A program made the position numbers and the translations under genes. The notes under the pieces are model-generated. The model made no database searches, was not told the DNA's origin, and saw only the letters and a list, made by a program, of their open reading frames with translations. From Anaerolineae bacterium (GTDB lineage Bacteria > Chloroflexota > Anaerolineae > Aggregatilineales > Aggregatilineaceae), in contig JAHDLB010000006.1 of assembly GCA_018432315.1 (NCBI GenBank), positions 62,001 through 126,000 on the forward strand: a stretch of DNA of 64,000 nucleotides, given 5' to 3'. Of the stretch, positions 1 through 8,504 are shown in pieces (position 1 is the stretch's first letter; every line of letters starts with the position of its first letter).

Positions 1-2
1 CG

Positions 3-935
3 ATCCCCATCATCATGTTCACGGCCAAGACTATGGTCGACGACAAGGTGGCCGGGTTCGAGGCCGGCGCGGACGATTACCTTACCAAGCCGACCCACCC
101 CGCCGAGCTGGCCTCGCGCGTGAAAGCGGTTCTCGCGCGCAGCGCCGCCCAACGCCGCGGCAAGAACGATCGCGCCTTTGCGATGGGGTTGATCGGCACC
201 AAAGGCGGGATCGGGACCACGACGCTGGCCGTCAACGTGGCGACCGCCACCGCGCAGCAGGAGCCGACGATCCTGGCCGACTTTCGCCCTGGGCAGGGCA
301 CCATCGGCCTCGCGCTGGGCTTTGGGCGCTCGACCGGCATGCCGAATCTGCTCTCCCGCCCCACCAACGAGATCACGTCGCGTGCAGTCGAACACGAACT
401 CGTCACCCACAGCAGCGGCTTGCGCCTGCTGCTCTCGTCGAGCCGCCCCAAAGAGAGCCTCATGAACGTCTCGCCGGACAGCGCGGCGCTCATCGTCCAA
501 CATCTGCGCTCGCTCTGCCGCCACGTCATGCTGGACCTCGGCCCAGGGATCAACAAGGTGACCGCCCGCCTGCTCCAGGACCTCGATCAGGTGACCCTCA
601 CCGTCGAGCCGACCCGCCTGGCGCTGGCCCTCGCCCGCGACCTCTTGCTCGATCTCGAGCAGGTCGGTTTCGCCCAAGCCCGTGTGAACGTCGTGCTGAT
701 CAACCGCACGCAGTCCAGCCTGAGCGTGCCGTGGCAGGAAGCCGAGCACATCCTCAACCACGAAATGACGGCGATCATCTCCCCTGCCCCCGAACTGGCT
801 TTTCAGGCAACGGAAGCCGGTATGCCGATCGTCCTGTTCCAGCCGAGCGCCATCGTGGCCGACCAGTTCAACAAGCTCGCCGAAGAGATGAACTCGCGCG
901 TGCAGGCAATCGCCAGGGGAACGCTCACCACCTAG
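3..935 (+). CDS. Receiver domain / CpaE-like P-loop ATPase (5' partial)
   Basis: The reading frame is open to the window edge, so the N-terminus is missing; codons before the first ATG (15) continue a receiver fold. The first ~45 residues are the end of a response-regulator receiver, with the conserved Thr in IIMFTAKT and the switch Lys in YLTKP. From ~residue 58 a MinD/CpaE-type ATPase follows, with a deviant Walker A ([14 protein letters not shown]) and a Walker B-like VMLDLGPG. CpaE/TadZ proteins localise Flp/Tad pilus machinery, and a receiver fused to the ATPase is the usual CpaE design. No other tad genes are visible here, so a pilus role depends on genes to the left of the window. It could instead be a generic receiver-ParA regulator. 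Confidence 0.8.
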   Translation: MPIIMFTAKTMVDDKVAGFEAGADDYLTKPTHPAELASRVKAVLARSAAQRRGKNDRAFAMGLIGTKGGIGTTTLAVNVATATAQQEPTILADFRPGQGTIGLALGFGRSTGMPNLLSRPTNEITSRAVEHELVTHSSGLRLLLSSSRPKESLMNVSPDSAALIVQHLRSLCRHVMLDLGPGINKVTARLLQDLDQVTLTVEPTRLALALARDLLLDLEQVGFAQARVNVVLINRTQSSLSVPWQEAEHILNHEMTAIISPAPELAFQATEAGMPIVLFQPSAIVADQFNKLAEEMNSRVQAIARGTLTT

Positions 936-1043
936 CCTTGCCCCGCCGCCTCGTTTCCCCCGGTTGCGAAAGCTCACACACCACCGCCGCCTTACCCGGC
1001 ATCACGTTGACCCCTCTTCACGGCAAGTTAGCGCCGTCTGGTG

Positions 1044-1049
1044 TATAGT
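1044..1049 (+). promoter_or_regulatory. -10 element of the Sir2 gene, leaderless arrangement
   Basis: TATAGT ends six bases before the ATG at 1056, so transcription would begin at or next to the start codon. No ribosome-binding site could fit in an mRNA starting there. No convincing -35 box is seen at 16-18 bp spacing. Leaderless start is inferred. Confidence 0.4.
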
Positions 1050-1055
1050 TGCTCT

Positions 1056-1814
1056 ATGGACACCGATTCGTTTTCCACCGCCGTCCGGCTGCTCCGGGGC
1101 GCGCAGCACATCGTCGCACTCACCGGCGCGGGAATCAGCACCGGATCGGGCATCCCCGATTTTCGAAGCCCGTCATCCGGCCTGTGGGAGCGGTACAACC
1201 CGGCAGAGGTGGCGAGCCTGTATGGGTTCCGGCACCACCCCGAGCGTTTCTACGATTGGATTCGCCCGCTCGCCCGCACCATCCTCGATGCCAGGCCGAA
1301 CGCCGCGCACCTGGCTCTTGCCCGGCTGGAAGCCGCGGGCTGGCTGAAGGCGATCATCACCCAGAACATCGATATGCTTCACGCCCGCGCGGGCTCGCAG
1401 GTCGTGTACGAGGTGCACGGCCAACTGCGCGAGATGACGTGCATTTACTGCTTCCGGACGTTCCCTGCCGACCATCACATCAACCTGTTCCTGGAAACCA
1501 ATGCGATGCCCCGTTGCCCCGATTGCGGAAATGCGTTAAAACCAAACGTCATTCTATTCGGAGAGCAGTTACCGGCGCTCGCGCTCAGCGCGGCCCGGCG
1601 CGAGGCCCGGCGCTGTGACGTCATGCTGGTCGTCGGTTCGTCCCTGGAAGTTTTTCCGGCTGCAGAACTTCCCATGATCGCGCTGCGATCGGGCGCGTCG
1701 GTCATCCTGGTCAACCTGGTTCGCACACCCATCGACGACGCGGCCCACGTGACCATTCACGCGAACGCCGTCGACGTCCTTCCCAGGCTCGCAAACGTAT
1801 TGCTAGATGAGTGA
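1056..1814 (+). CDS. Sir2-family NAD-dependent protein deacylase
   Basis: A 252-residue class III deacetylase/deacylase that would remove acyl groups from lysines using NAD+. Motifs visible in order: NAD-binding GAGISTGSGIPDFR, TQNID, the catalytic His in VHGQL, a CxxC...CxxC zinc ribbon (TCIYC...RCPDC), and GSSLEVFPAAELP closing the Rossmann fold. Length is normal for bacterial sirtuins. A GTG at 1041 is in frame, but ATG 1056 directly follows a -10-like box and gives the normal sirtuin N-terminus. The stop overlaps the start of the histidine kinase by 8 bp, so the two are likely co-translated. Substrate class (acetyl, succinyl, lipoamide) cannot be told from what I see. Confidence 0.92.
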   Translation: MDTDSFSTAVRLLRGAQHIVALTGAGISTGSGIPDFRSPSSGLWERYNPAEVASLYGFRHHPERFYDWIRPLARTILDARPNAAHLALARLEAAGWLKAIITQNIDMLHARAGSQVVYEVHGQLREMTCIYCFRTFPADHHINLFLETNAMPRCPDCGNALKPNVILFGEQLPALALSAARREARRCDVMLVVGSSLEVFPAAELPMIALRSGASVILVNLVRTPIDDAAHVTIHANAVDVLPRLANVLLDE

Positions 1815-3126
1815 AAACATGCCCGCTTCCGAATCTCACCCGGCTGATGACAAAATCACCGTCGAAAACTACCAGCGTCTGCTCGCGCGCTACGAGCGCC
1901 TGATGGAAGTGATCCGCCAGCTCAACTCGACGCTGGACCTGGGCACCTTGCTCAACCGGATCATCGACGCGGCTGCCGAGCTGACCGACGCCGAAGAAGC
2001 CTCCATTCTCCTCCTCGACCCGGTCACCGGCGAACTGCGGTTCGAGGCAACGACCAACATGTCCGGGAGCGCCATGGAAGCGATCCCGGTCCCGTTGGAG
2101 GGCAGCCTGGCGGGCTGGGTCGCCACTCACGGCCAGCCCGGCCTGGTCGAAGATGCGCGCAGCGACGAGCGCTGGTATGGCAAAGTGGACAAGACCATGC
2201 AGTTCATCACCCGCAACCTGCTGGCCGTGCCGATGAAGGTACACAACCAGGTGATCGGCGTGGTCGAGGCGATCAACAAGCGCGAAGACACGCGCTGGAC
2301 TGATGATGACGTCAGCACACTGACCGCCCTGGCCGATCAGGCGGCCATTGCCGTCCAGAACGCGCGGCTGTTCCAGCAGAGCGATTTCGTGGCCGAGATG
2401 GTCCACGAGCTTCGCACGCCGCTCGCCGCGCTCAAAGCCAGCACGTCCCTGCTCCTGCGCCCCTCCATGTCAGACGAGTTGCGGCAGGAAATCGTGCGCA
2501 CCATGCACGTCGAAACCGAGCGCCTCACCCGCATGACGACCGAATTCCTCGATCTGGCGCGGCTCGAGTCCGGGCGTGCTCGCCTCGACGCGCAGATCTT
2601 TGACATCCGGCAGTTGGCTGAAGAATGCGCGGATCTGGTACGGCAGCAGGCCCAGGAGCGCGATATCGACATCCGGGTCAGCGGCGACGCGCTCAAGGCT
2701 GAAGCCGATCGCGAGAAGATCAAGCAGGTGCTGCTGAACCTGTTGACCAACGCGATCAAGTACAACCGCGAGGGGGGTACCATCCTCTGCGAGATCGCCC
2801 AGGCCGCACCGGGCCGCCGCCGCGATCCCGAGCATCTCCTCGTGCGGGTGCGCGACTCCGGCTACGGGATCAGCAGCGAAGACCAGCAGCACGTCTTCGA
2901 CAAGTTCTTCCGGATTGCCAGCACCGCCGATAAGGCGGTCGGCACCGGCCTGGGCCTGTCGATTGCCCGGCGGATCATCGAGGCGCACGGCTGCATGCTC
3001 GACCTCGAAAGCGAGCCCGGCGTCGGCACGACGTTCTACTTCACGCTCCCGTTGGCTGCCGGTGGGCCGCGCCGCGAGAAACGCCTGCCGGGCAGCGCCG
3101 AGCTCAGCTCCAGCGGCGCCGGCTGA
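1807..3126 (+). CDS. GAF-domain sensor histidine kinase (cytoplasmic)
   Basis: A 439-residue histidine kinase without transmembrane segments. A short helical N-terminus leads into a GAF sensor domain (~25-180), then a HisKA dimerisation domain with the phospho-acceptor in VHELRTPL (His200), and a HATPase_c domain with N box (NLLTNAIKYN), G1 (VRDSGYGIS) and G2 (GTGLGLSIARRI). The GAF domain implies sensing of a soluble ligand or redox state. No response regulator is adjacent except the receiver-ATPase upstream, which lies on the same strand before the sirtuin gene and could be the partner; that pairing is an inference. It overlaps the sirtuin gene and is convergent with the dehydrogenase that ends 13 bp away. 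Confidence 0.93.
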   Translation: MSENMPASESHPADDKITVENYQRLLARYERLMEVIRQLNSTLDLGTLLNRIIDAAAELTDAEEASILLLDPVTGELRFEATTNMSGSAMEAIPVPLEGSLAGWVATHGQPGLVEDARSDERWYGKVDKTMQFITRNLLAVPMKVHNQVIGVVEAINKREDTRWTDDDVSTLTALADQAAIAVQNARLFQQSDFVAEMVHELRTPLAALKASTSLLLRPSMSDELRQEIVRTMHVETERLTRMTTEFLDLARLESGRARLDAQIFDIRQLAEECADLVRQQAQERDIDIRVSGDALKAEADREKIKQVLLNLLTNAIKYNREGGTILCEIAQAAPGRRRDPEHLLVRVRDSGYGISSEDQQHVFDKFFRIASTADKAVGTGLGLSIARRIIEAHGCMLDLESEPGVGTTFYFTLPLAAGGPRREKRLPGSAELSSSGAG

Positions 3127-3139
3127 CGCGCCGCGCGGG

Positions 3140-4096
3140 CTAGGGTTGCAGCACGATCTTCAGCGCACCGGGGCGCGCAGCGTGTTCCACAGCCTGGGCC
3201 GCTTCGTCCAACGGATAGCGCCCATCGATCAGCGGGAGGGGGTCTACCAGCCCCTGTCCCAGCAGCGCCAGCGCCGGGGCAAACGGGCCGCAGCGGCTGC
3301 CTGTTACCCGGAACTCATCCACGACCACCCGTGTCAGGTCCGCTTCGGGCAGCCCGGTGTAGGTGCTCTTGAGTATGATTGCGCCGCGTGGCCGGACCAG
3401 TTCGAGCGCGTCCGCAAAGCCGGACGCGTTGCCGGTGCAGTCCACGACGACATCCGCCTGCCCTGCGGGCAGTTCGTCGCGCGCCACAGCGGGGATTCCC
3501 CACCCCTCCAGCAGCGCGGCCTGGCGTTCGCGCCGCACCACGACCGCGAGAGCCACGCCGAGCAGACGGACGACCTGCGCCGCCAGCATCCCCAGTTTCC
3601 CCGCGCCGAGCACGACGACCCGATCGGAGGGACGGATCACGCCCGCCTCCAGGATCTGGCACGCGGCGGCCAGGGGCTCGGTGAAAACCGCCGCCTCGTC
3701 CGGCACCGATTCCGGGACTGCGACCAGGTTCCGAACTGGCAGCCGAAAATAGTCGGCCCACGCCCCGTCATAGTTCAGGATGCCCAACACGCGCCGCGCC
3801 CGGCAGTGAGTCGGCATTCCGCGCCGGCACATATCACACGCGCCGCAGCTCACGTTGATCTCGCCGGCGACGCGCCGCCCCAACCACTCGGACGGTCCCT
3901 CGACCACCTCCCCGACGAATTCATGCCCAAGCGTTCCCGCAAACTGCTTGTACCCCTGCATCAACTCCAGGTCGGTATTGCAGACGCCTGCCAGCCGCAA
4001 GCGGATCACGACCTCGTCGTCAGCCGGGCGCGGCGGCGAGCGTCGCACCACGCGCAGGGCGCCGTCGAACACGACGGCCCGTGTTAGCTCGTCCAC
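3140..4096 (-). CDS. Zinc-dependent MDR-family alcohol/sorbitol dehydrogenase
   Basis: A 318-residue medium-chain dehydrogenase. An N-terminal GroES-like domain carries the catalytic zinc Cys in GVCNTDLELM and GHEFVGEV. The structural-zinc loop CGACDMCRRGMPTHC has all four cysteines. The Rossmann fold has VVVLGAGKLGMLAAQ. The start was set at GTG 4096 because a strong ribosome-binding site (AAAGGAGG, minus strand, ~4102-4110) lies 5 bases upstream; a longer frame to 4171 would overlap the promoter of the divergent lipoprotein. It is shorter than classical alcohol dehydrogenases (~340-350) but typical of the threonine/sorbitol dehydrogenase-like branch. Substrate unknown. Confidence 0.88.
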   Translation of the reverse strand: MDELTRAVVFDGALRVVRRSPPRPADDEVVIRLRLAGVCNTDLELMQGYKQFAGTLGHEFVGEVVEGPSEWLGRRVAGEINVSCGACDMCRRGMPTHCRARRVLGILNYDGAWADYFRLPVRNLVAVPESVPDEAAVFTEPLAAACQILEAGVIRPSDRVVVLGAGKLGMLAAQVVRLLGVALAVVVRRERQAALLEGWGIPAVARDELPAGQADVVVDCTGNASGFADALELVRPRGAIILKSTYTGLPEADLTRVVVDEFRVTGSRCGPFAPALALLGQGLVDPLPLIDGRYPLDEAAQAVEHAARPGALKIVLQP

Positions 4097-4121
4097 CGAA
4101 CCACCTCCTTTGAAACCAGGC

Positions 4122-4150
4122 TTGTCATTTTGTGGGCGCATCTTTATAAT
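4122..4150 (+). promoter_or_regulatory. Sigma-70-type promoter for the small lipoprotein
   Basis: TTGTCA (4122-4127), a 17-bp spacer and TATAAT (4145-4150) make a near-consensus housekeeping promoter, 36 bp upstream of the lipoprotein ATG. Confidence 0.8.
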
Positions 4151-4186
4151 TCGGCGTCTGATACGCGACACGTGGGAGAAAACCGC

Positions 4187-4540
4187 ATGAAAACCCGCCG
4201 GACCCTGCTGGTTTGGCTCGTTCTACCCGTCATTCTGCTGGCCTGTTCCGGCAACAGCGACACCCGGCTGACGTTCGACAACCAGGCGCAGTGTGGAGTC
4301 GCCAGCATCAAGGTCACCAACACCAACACGGGCAACATTCAAGAGCACAGCCTCGACGAGGGCGACGAGCTCGATGTCAAAGTGGACCACGGTGTCGTTT
4401 ACCGCTACGAGATCACCTACGCGGGCAATCCGGACCGGGACATCAGGTGCGACCCCAAGAGTGGGACCGTGATGGTGCCACGCCGGGGACAGAGCGCGAA
4501 TTTCACCCTTCAGAGCGCCACGCCCACGCCCGAACCGTAA
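4187..4540 (+). CDS. Small secreted lipoprotein of unknown function
   Basis: A 117-residue protein with a basic N-terminus, a hydrophobic stretch and a lipobox (LLAC, Cys ~20), so it should be lipid-anchored on the outside of the cytoplasmic membrane. The mature part is mostly beta-forming with two further Cys that could form a disulphide, and ends in a short Thr/Pro tail (ATPTPEP). ATG 4187 is preceded by GGGAG (4174-4178). No family was recognised. It is transcribed alone from a strong promoter and is convergent with the LysM operon. Confidence 0.8.
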   Translation: MKTRRTLLVWLVLPVILLACSGNSDTRLTFDNQAQCGVASIKVTNTNTGNIQEHSLDEGDELDVKVDHGVVYRYEITYAGNPDRDIRCDPKSGTVMVPRRGQSANFTLQSATPTPEP

Positions 4541-4552
4541 CCCTCCTGAGCC

Positions 4553-4600
4553 AAAAAACCGCGAGCCAACACCCACCCGAGTCAGGCCGGTGTTGGCTCG
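4553..4600 (-). terminator. Rho-independent terminator of the LysM operon
   Basis: A perfect 12-bp stem (4562-4573 pairing with 4589-4600, 15-nt loop) is followed on the minus strand by CGG and a run of six T. It sits just after the stop of the LysM lipoprotein gene. Confidence 0.85.
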
Positions 4601-4613
4601 GCGCATCGCTCGT

Positions 4614-5735
4614 CTACTCCCATCCCCGCCAGATGAAATGGCGCTCCGGCATGGCGCCGCCCGTTGGGTAGAACAGGCCATCCTCCCCCACACGCCCCAC
4701 CGTGACCTGCCAGGTGAACGTGCGGGCCTCCCCATCTGACGGCAGGAAGTCCTGCGGCACGTCCACCGAGAGGCGGCGCGTCGTGGTGGAAAACACCTCG
4801 CCCGCTGTGTCGTCCCGCAGCGTGACGAGATACGTCTCTTCGTCGGCCAGCTTGCCGGCGGTCAGCCACGCCAGCCGCACCGGACCGGCCACCGTGGCGC
4901 CATCCACCGGGAAGACAGCCTCCGGCGCGCGGTGAGTGGGCGTCAGGGTCGGGGTTTCGCTGCCGGTGAACGTCGGCGTCAGCGTGGGAGTCGGCGTTGG
5001 GGCAGGTACGTTGATCGACTGGCCGACCGACAACAGCGGCGGGCTGGGGCAGCAGCAGTGAGCCGACTCCCAGCGACACCCCCCGCAGTCGATCCCCTCC
5101 GGCAGCGGGTTCAGCTCGCACAACTGGCGCAGCGAGCTATCGTTCATGATGGCAATGCTGCTCAACGTGTCGCCATCCCGCACCACGTAGGATTGGACCG
5201 CGATGCTGGCCGGCGCGTCGAGCGTGATCATAGGCGGCGCGCTGGTTGCCACGATCGTCTGCGTCATGTCCATGCCGGCGGGCGTGGGCGTGAAGGTCGG
5301 GCGCGGCACCAGGATCGTCGTGCCGGGACCGGGCAGCATGTTGCACGACGCGAGATTGTTCAGCCGCGCCATGATATCCAGCACGCCCTGGTTGAACACG
5401 CGGTGCCCGTACTGGTAAGCGATCCCGATGCAGTCGTCGCCCGGCTGGATCACGTGCTCGAACGGCCCCGGCGTTTCGGTCGGGGGCGGCGGGTCGGTCG
5501 GGGGCGGTGCTGGTGCCGTGTCGGTCGGCGTGATGGTCGGCGGCACGGTGGGGAACGGCGTCCGGGTTGGTCCGCCGGGCGTCAATGTTGGCGCCGCCGC
5601 GATCACCGTCGGGCTGGCCGTTACCGGCGCGGTAGGCGATGGGTTCTCAGGCGGGCTGCTGTCGTCACCGCAGGCTGATACCACCAGCGCCAGCGCCCCC
5701 AACCCGGCGGCGAACAGGAACATACGACGCTTCAT
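4614..5735 (-). CDS. LysM-domain lipoprotein with Thr/Pro linkers
   Basis: A 373-residue protein with a lipoprotein signal peptide (lipobox VSAC) and a long Thr/Pro-rich linker. Two LysM-like modules follow (starting HVIQPGDDCIGIAYQYG and YVVRDGDTLSSIAIMND), then another Thr/Pro linker and a C-terminal beta domain of ~85 residues. That domain (start FPVDGATVAGPVRLAW) resembles the one ending the neighbouring gene. LysM binds peptidoglycan or chitin-like glycans, so this is probably wall-associated. ATG 5735 was chosen because GAGAGGAT precedes it and it gives a clean signal peptide. It is the second gene of an operon, 42 bp after the zinc-ribbon/LysM gene. Confidence 0.85.
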   Translation of the reverse strand: MKRRMFLFAAGLGALALVVSACGDDSSPPENPSPTAPVTASPTVIAAAPTLTPGGPTRTPFPTVPPTITPTDTAPAPPPTDPPPPTETPGPFEHVIQPGDDCIGIAYQYGHRVFNQGVLDIMARLNNLASCNMLPGPGTTILVPRPTFTPTPAGMDMTQTIVATSAPPMITLDAPASIAVQSYVVRDGDTLSSIAIMNDSSLRQLCELNPLPEGIDCGGCRWESAHCCCPSPPLLSVGQSINVPAPTPTPTLTPTFTGSETPTLTPTHRAPEAVFPVDGATVAGPVRLAWLTAGKLADEETYLVTLRDDTAGEVFSTTTRRLSVDVPQDFLPSDGEARTFTWQVTVGRVGEDGLFYPTGGAMPERHFIWRGWE

Positions 5736-5777
5736 TTTGTTATCCTCTCGTTCGTAACAACACCCCCCACTCACCTA

Positions 5778-7187
5778 CTACCGGCTGTCCCATGTAAATT
5801 CGCGAGCGTCCGTCACGTGATCTTCCGACACGACATTCTGCTGATCGTCCACCTGCGCGATCGACACCGTCCACTCGAACGTGTGCTGTTCCCGATCCGC
5901 CGGCTGCCATCCGCCGGGCACAACGTAGAGCGGTTCGGATACGAGCGCGGTGTATTCCGTTCCGGTGTCCATATCTCGCACGCGCACCCGGTACTTCTCG
6001 TTTTCGCCCAGCGTCCCGGTGCCGCCCCACCGCAGAGTCACGATCTGGTCGGCGTTGTAATGCGTCCCATCGTCCGGCATCACCGGGTACGGCGCGTTGA
6101 ACGTCGGCGTGTGGGTCGGCGTCGGGGTGAGCGTGCCCACCGGCGTCGGCGTGGGCGTCTCAGATGCAAGCGGCACCGGCACGCGGATGCGCTGCCCCTC
6201 GTACAACATCACAGAGCAGTTCTCGCCGCCGGTCGGCGATCCGAAATCGCACTGTAAGAACGGCACCTCAGGGTTGATCTGTGACAGCGTCTCCAGCCCG
6301 ACCCCGTATTCGAACGCAATCGCAACGATGGTCTCCCCGGTCTGCACGGTATGCCACGCCTGGCCGGGCCGCAGCGTCGGCTCCAGGTTCTGATAGTACG
6401 CCAGCGCGTCCGGCGTGCCGAATTCGTTGTAGTACGCCTCCGGAGTTCCTTCGCCCGCCCCTTCCCCATCATCCGGCGCGTCCCCTTCCGGCGCTGCCTC
6501 TTCGGTCGGTTCGCCGCCGGGGGTCGGCGTCGGCCACGGGATCTCCAGCACCTGGTTGATCTGCAGCTCGTTAGGGCTGTCCATATCGTTGATTTCGAGG
6601 ATCAAATCCACTATCGACAGGTCAACGTGCCCGCAGCGGGACGCCATGCCATACACGGTATCGCCCTCCTGAGCGGTCTGCATGCACGGCCCCGGCGTCG
6701 GTGTGTCCGTCGCCGTAGGCGGCGCCGGTGTGACCGTCGCCAGCGCCATCGTAGGGCGCCGGGTTGGCGTCTCGGTGGGCGTCTGAACCGCCGCCCGCGC
6801 GGTCGCTGTGGGCGGCACCGTCGGCCCGCCGGTCGGGATGTCCTCCACGCGCACCGAGTCCGCATCCTGCGGCTCGTCCCCCTGCGAACGAAACGCTATC
6901 ATGCCCACCCCCGCCACGACCAGGATCAGCGCGACGGCAACCCCCGCCACCACCAGGCGCCACATCTTGCCCGCGAGTTCGCCCACGTACAGGTCATCGT
7001 CGCCAGACGCCGGATCGTACCGGGGGCGTGGCGTGCCGTCCTTTGCCGGCGCGGCGTCTGGCTTGGGCACCGTCACCGGGACCTGCTCGCCGGACAGCGT
7101 CGCGCCACAGATCGGGCATACGCGCGCTGCCAGCGGCTGGACGGAGCCGCAAATGGGACACTGTTGGGAAGGTCGAATCTCGCTCAT
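5778..7187 (-). CDS. Zinc-ribbon / transmembrane / LysM protein
   Basis: A 469-residue protein with unusual order. A zinc ribbon (CPIC...CPIC, residues ~10-30) lies at the very N-terminus. Next come a charged linker and one transmembrane helix (~95-120, MWRLVVAGVAVALILVVAG). Outside there are a Thr/Pro linker, a divergent LysM-like module, a second LysM (HTVQTGETIVAIAFEYG), another Thr/Pro linker and a C-terminal beta domain shared with the downstream lipoprotein. This topology puts the zinc ribbon in the cytoplasm and the LysM modules in the wall. ATG 7187 is the first residue of the zinc-ribbon unit; it has no clear ribosome-binding site. Confidence 0.82.
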   Translation of the reverse strand: MSEIRPSQQCPICGSVQPLAARVCPICGATLSGEQVPVTVPKPDAAPAKDGTPRPRYDPASGDDDLYVGELAGKMWRLVVAGVAVALILVVAGVGMIAFRSQGDEPQDADSVRVEDIPTGGPTVPPTATARAAVQTPTETPTRRPTMALATVTPAPPTATDTPTPGPCMQTAQEGDTVYGMASRCGHVDLSIVDLILEINDMDSPNELQINQVLEIPWPTPTPGGEPTEEAAPEGDAPDDGEGAGEGTPEAYYNEFGTPDALAYYQNLEPTLRPGQAWHTVQTGETIVAIAFEYGVGLETLSQINPEVPFLQCDFGSPTGGENCSVMLYEGQRIRVPVPLASETPTPTPVGTLTPTPTHTPTFNAPYPVMPDDGTHYNADQIVTLRWGGTGTLGENEKYRVRVRDMDTGTEYTALVSEPLYVVPGGWQPADREQHTFEWTVSIAQVDDQQNVVSEDHVTDAREFTWDSR

Positions 7188-7239
7188 TGCCGTTCGTTTG
7201 CGCCGGGATCGCCACGATACCGGCTCCTCTGCGCAGCGA

Positions 7240-7248
7240 ATTATACCA
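7240..7248 (-). promoter_or_regulatory. Extended -10 promoter of the LysM operon
   Basis: Minus-strand TGGTATAAT (TATAAT at 7240-7245 in plus coordinates) is an extended -10 element about 52 bp upstream of the zinc-ribbon gene. A weak -35 (TGGTCA, 7262-7267) lies 16 bp upstream. Confidence 0.65.
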
Positions 7249-7401
7249 GGGTCGTGCCACTTGACCAGCTTCGCCCGCCCGCCGCCCGCCGCCGCGTCCA
7301 ACTCGCAATAGCGCGAAATGGCGGCAGATTTTCCCGCTTTCGACGCAAGATGTGTTACCATTCATGTGCGCTAACACCACATCTAGAAAGGTCCGATACC
7401 T

Positions 7402-8496
7402 ATGCGCGTTGTCATTAACGAGGCGCAAGTTGAACGCAACCGGAAAATCTCCCATATCCTGTTCTTCGTCAGCCTGGCCGGTATGGGAGCGGGGTTCTTC
7501 CTGACGTGGACCCGCCCGGCTGATTCAACGTCGATAAGCTGCTTCATCCTGCCAATTCTGCTCTTCATGACGTTGATGTCGGTTCGCATGGCGAATACCT
7601 GGATTCGCGAGCCGCGCCCGGTCAACGTCCTGGCCGATGCGCTCAAGGGCCTCGGGCAGAAGTACACGATCTTCCATTACCTCCTGCCCGCCCCCCACGT
7701 GCTGGTCGGCCCCGAGGGCGTTTTCACCATCACCACCGTCTGGCAGGATCGCTCCTACCGGGTGAAAGACAAGAAATGGCACGGCGACAGCGGGCTTCTC
7801 CGCCGGCTCAACGGCTTCATGCGCCAGGACCTGATCGGCAATCCGTTCCAGGATGCCCAGTTCCACGCCCAGCAGGTTCAGCGGCTGGTCGACAAGATCG
7901 CGCCCGACAGCGACGTGAAAGTGCAGCCGCTGGTCGTGATCATCCACCCGCGCGCCAGCGTGGAGCTTGAAGACCCCGTCTTCCCGGTGCTGTACGCCGA
8001 CCCCAAGAAAAGACCGTCGCTGCGCCACTACCTGCGCGAAATTCGGGACACCACCGCGCCGACCCTCACGCTGGAGCAGCTCGACGAGATCGATCGCATG
8101 TACGGGTTGGTCACCCGCCAGGAGCTGGAGCAACTGGGCGCAGAGGATGGCGACGAAGACGAGGCGTACGAAGACGATTTCGACGACGTGGCGGACAGCG
8201 ACGAAGACTCCGCCGAGCCCGATTCCGGCGAGTTGGGCACGGTCTACGTCCTCAAGGCCGGCCAGCTCTTCCACATCGCCAAGGCGACCGATCCGCTCGA
8301 GGACGTGATCGCCAGCCTGCAGGACGATGCCCCCGGCGAAATCGAGCTGGTCCACACCATCGAGACACCGAAACCGGACGCCGTCGAGGGGTACCTGCAC
8401 CGGCGCTACAATCGCAAACGCCAGAAAGGCGCCTGGTTCGGCCTCAGCAAGAAAGATGTGAGCTGGCTGAAATCGTATTCGGGTGAGTTGAAGTAG
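7402..8496 (+). CDS. Membrane-anchored NERD-like protein with GIY-YIG/MUG113-like C-terminus
   Basis: A 364-residue protein. Two hydrophobic helices (~17-35, ~45-62) are followed by a NERD-like domain (~75-165; HVLVGPEGVFTI... then NPFQDAQFHAQQ), an Asp/Glu-rich linker (~247-277) and a C-terminal domain beginning GTVYVLK. That domain matches the T5orf172/MUG113 branch of GIY-YIG nucleases (HIAKATDP, IELVHTIET, GYLHRRY, KGAWFGL). Both nuclease-like halves look degenerate: the NERD ExK-type motif is not seen, the expected YKIGRT reads FHIAKAT, and the catalytic Arg position is not basic, while Glu329 is kept. A binding rather than cutting role is possible. GAAAGG (7386-7391) precedes ATG 7402. 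The GT39 gene follows 8 bp downstream. Confidence 0.7.
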   Translation: MRVVINEAQVERNRKISHILFFVSLAGMGAGFFLTWTRPADSTSISCFILPILLFMTLMSVRMANTWIREPRPVNVLADALKGLGQKYTIFHYLLPAPHVLVGPEGVFTITTVWQDRSYRVKDKKWHGDSGLLRRLNGFMRQDLIGNPFQDAQFHAQQVQRLVDKIAPDSDVKVQPLVVIIHPRASVELEDPVFPVLYADPKKRPSLRHYLREIRDTTAPTLTLEQLDEIDRMYGLVTRQELEQLGAEDGDEDEAYEDDFDDVADSDEDSAEPDSGELGTVYVLKAGQLFHIAKATDPLEDVIASLQDDAPGEIELVHTIETPKPDAVEGYLHRRYNRKRQKGAWFGLSKKDVSWLKSYSGELK

Positions 8497-8504
8497 CCTC
8501 GCGC

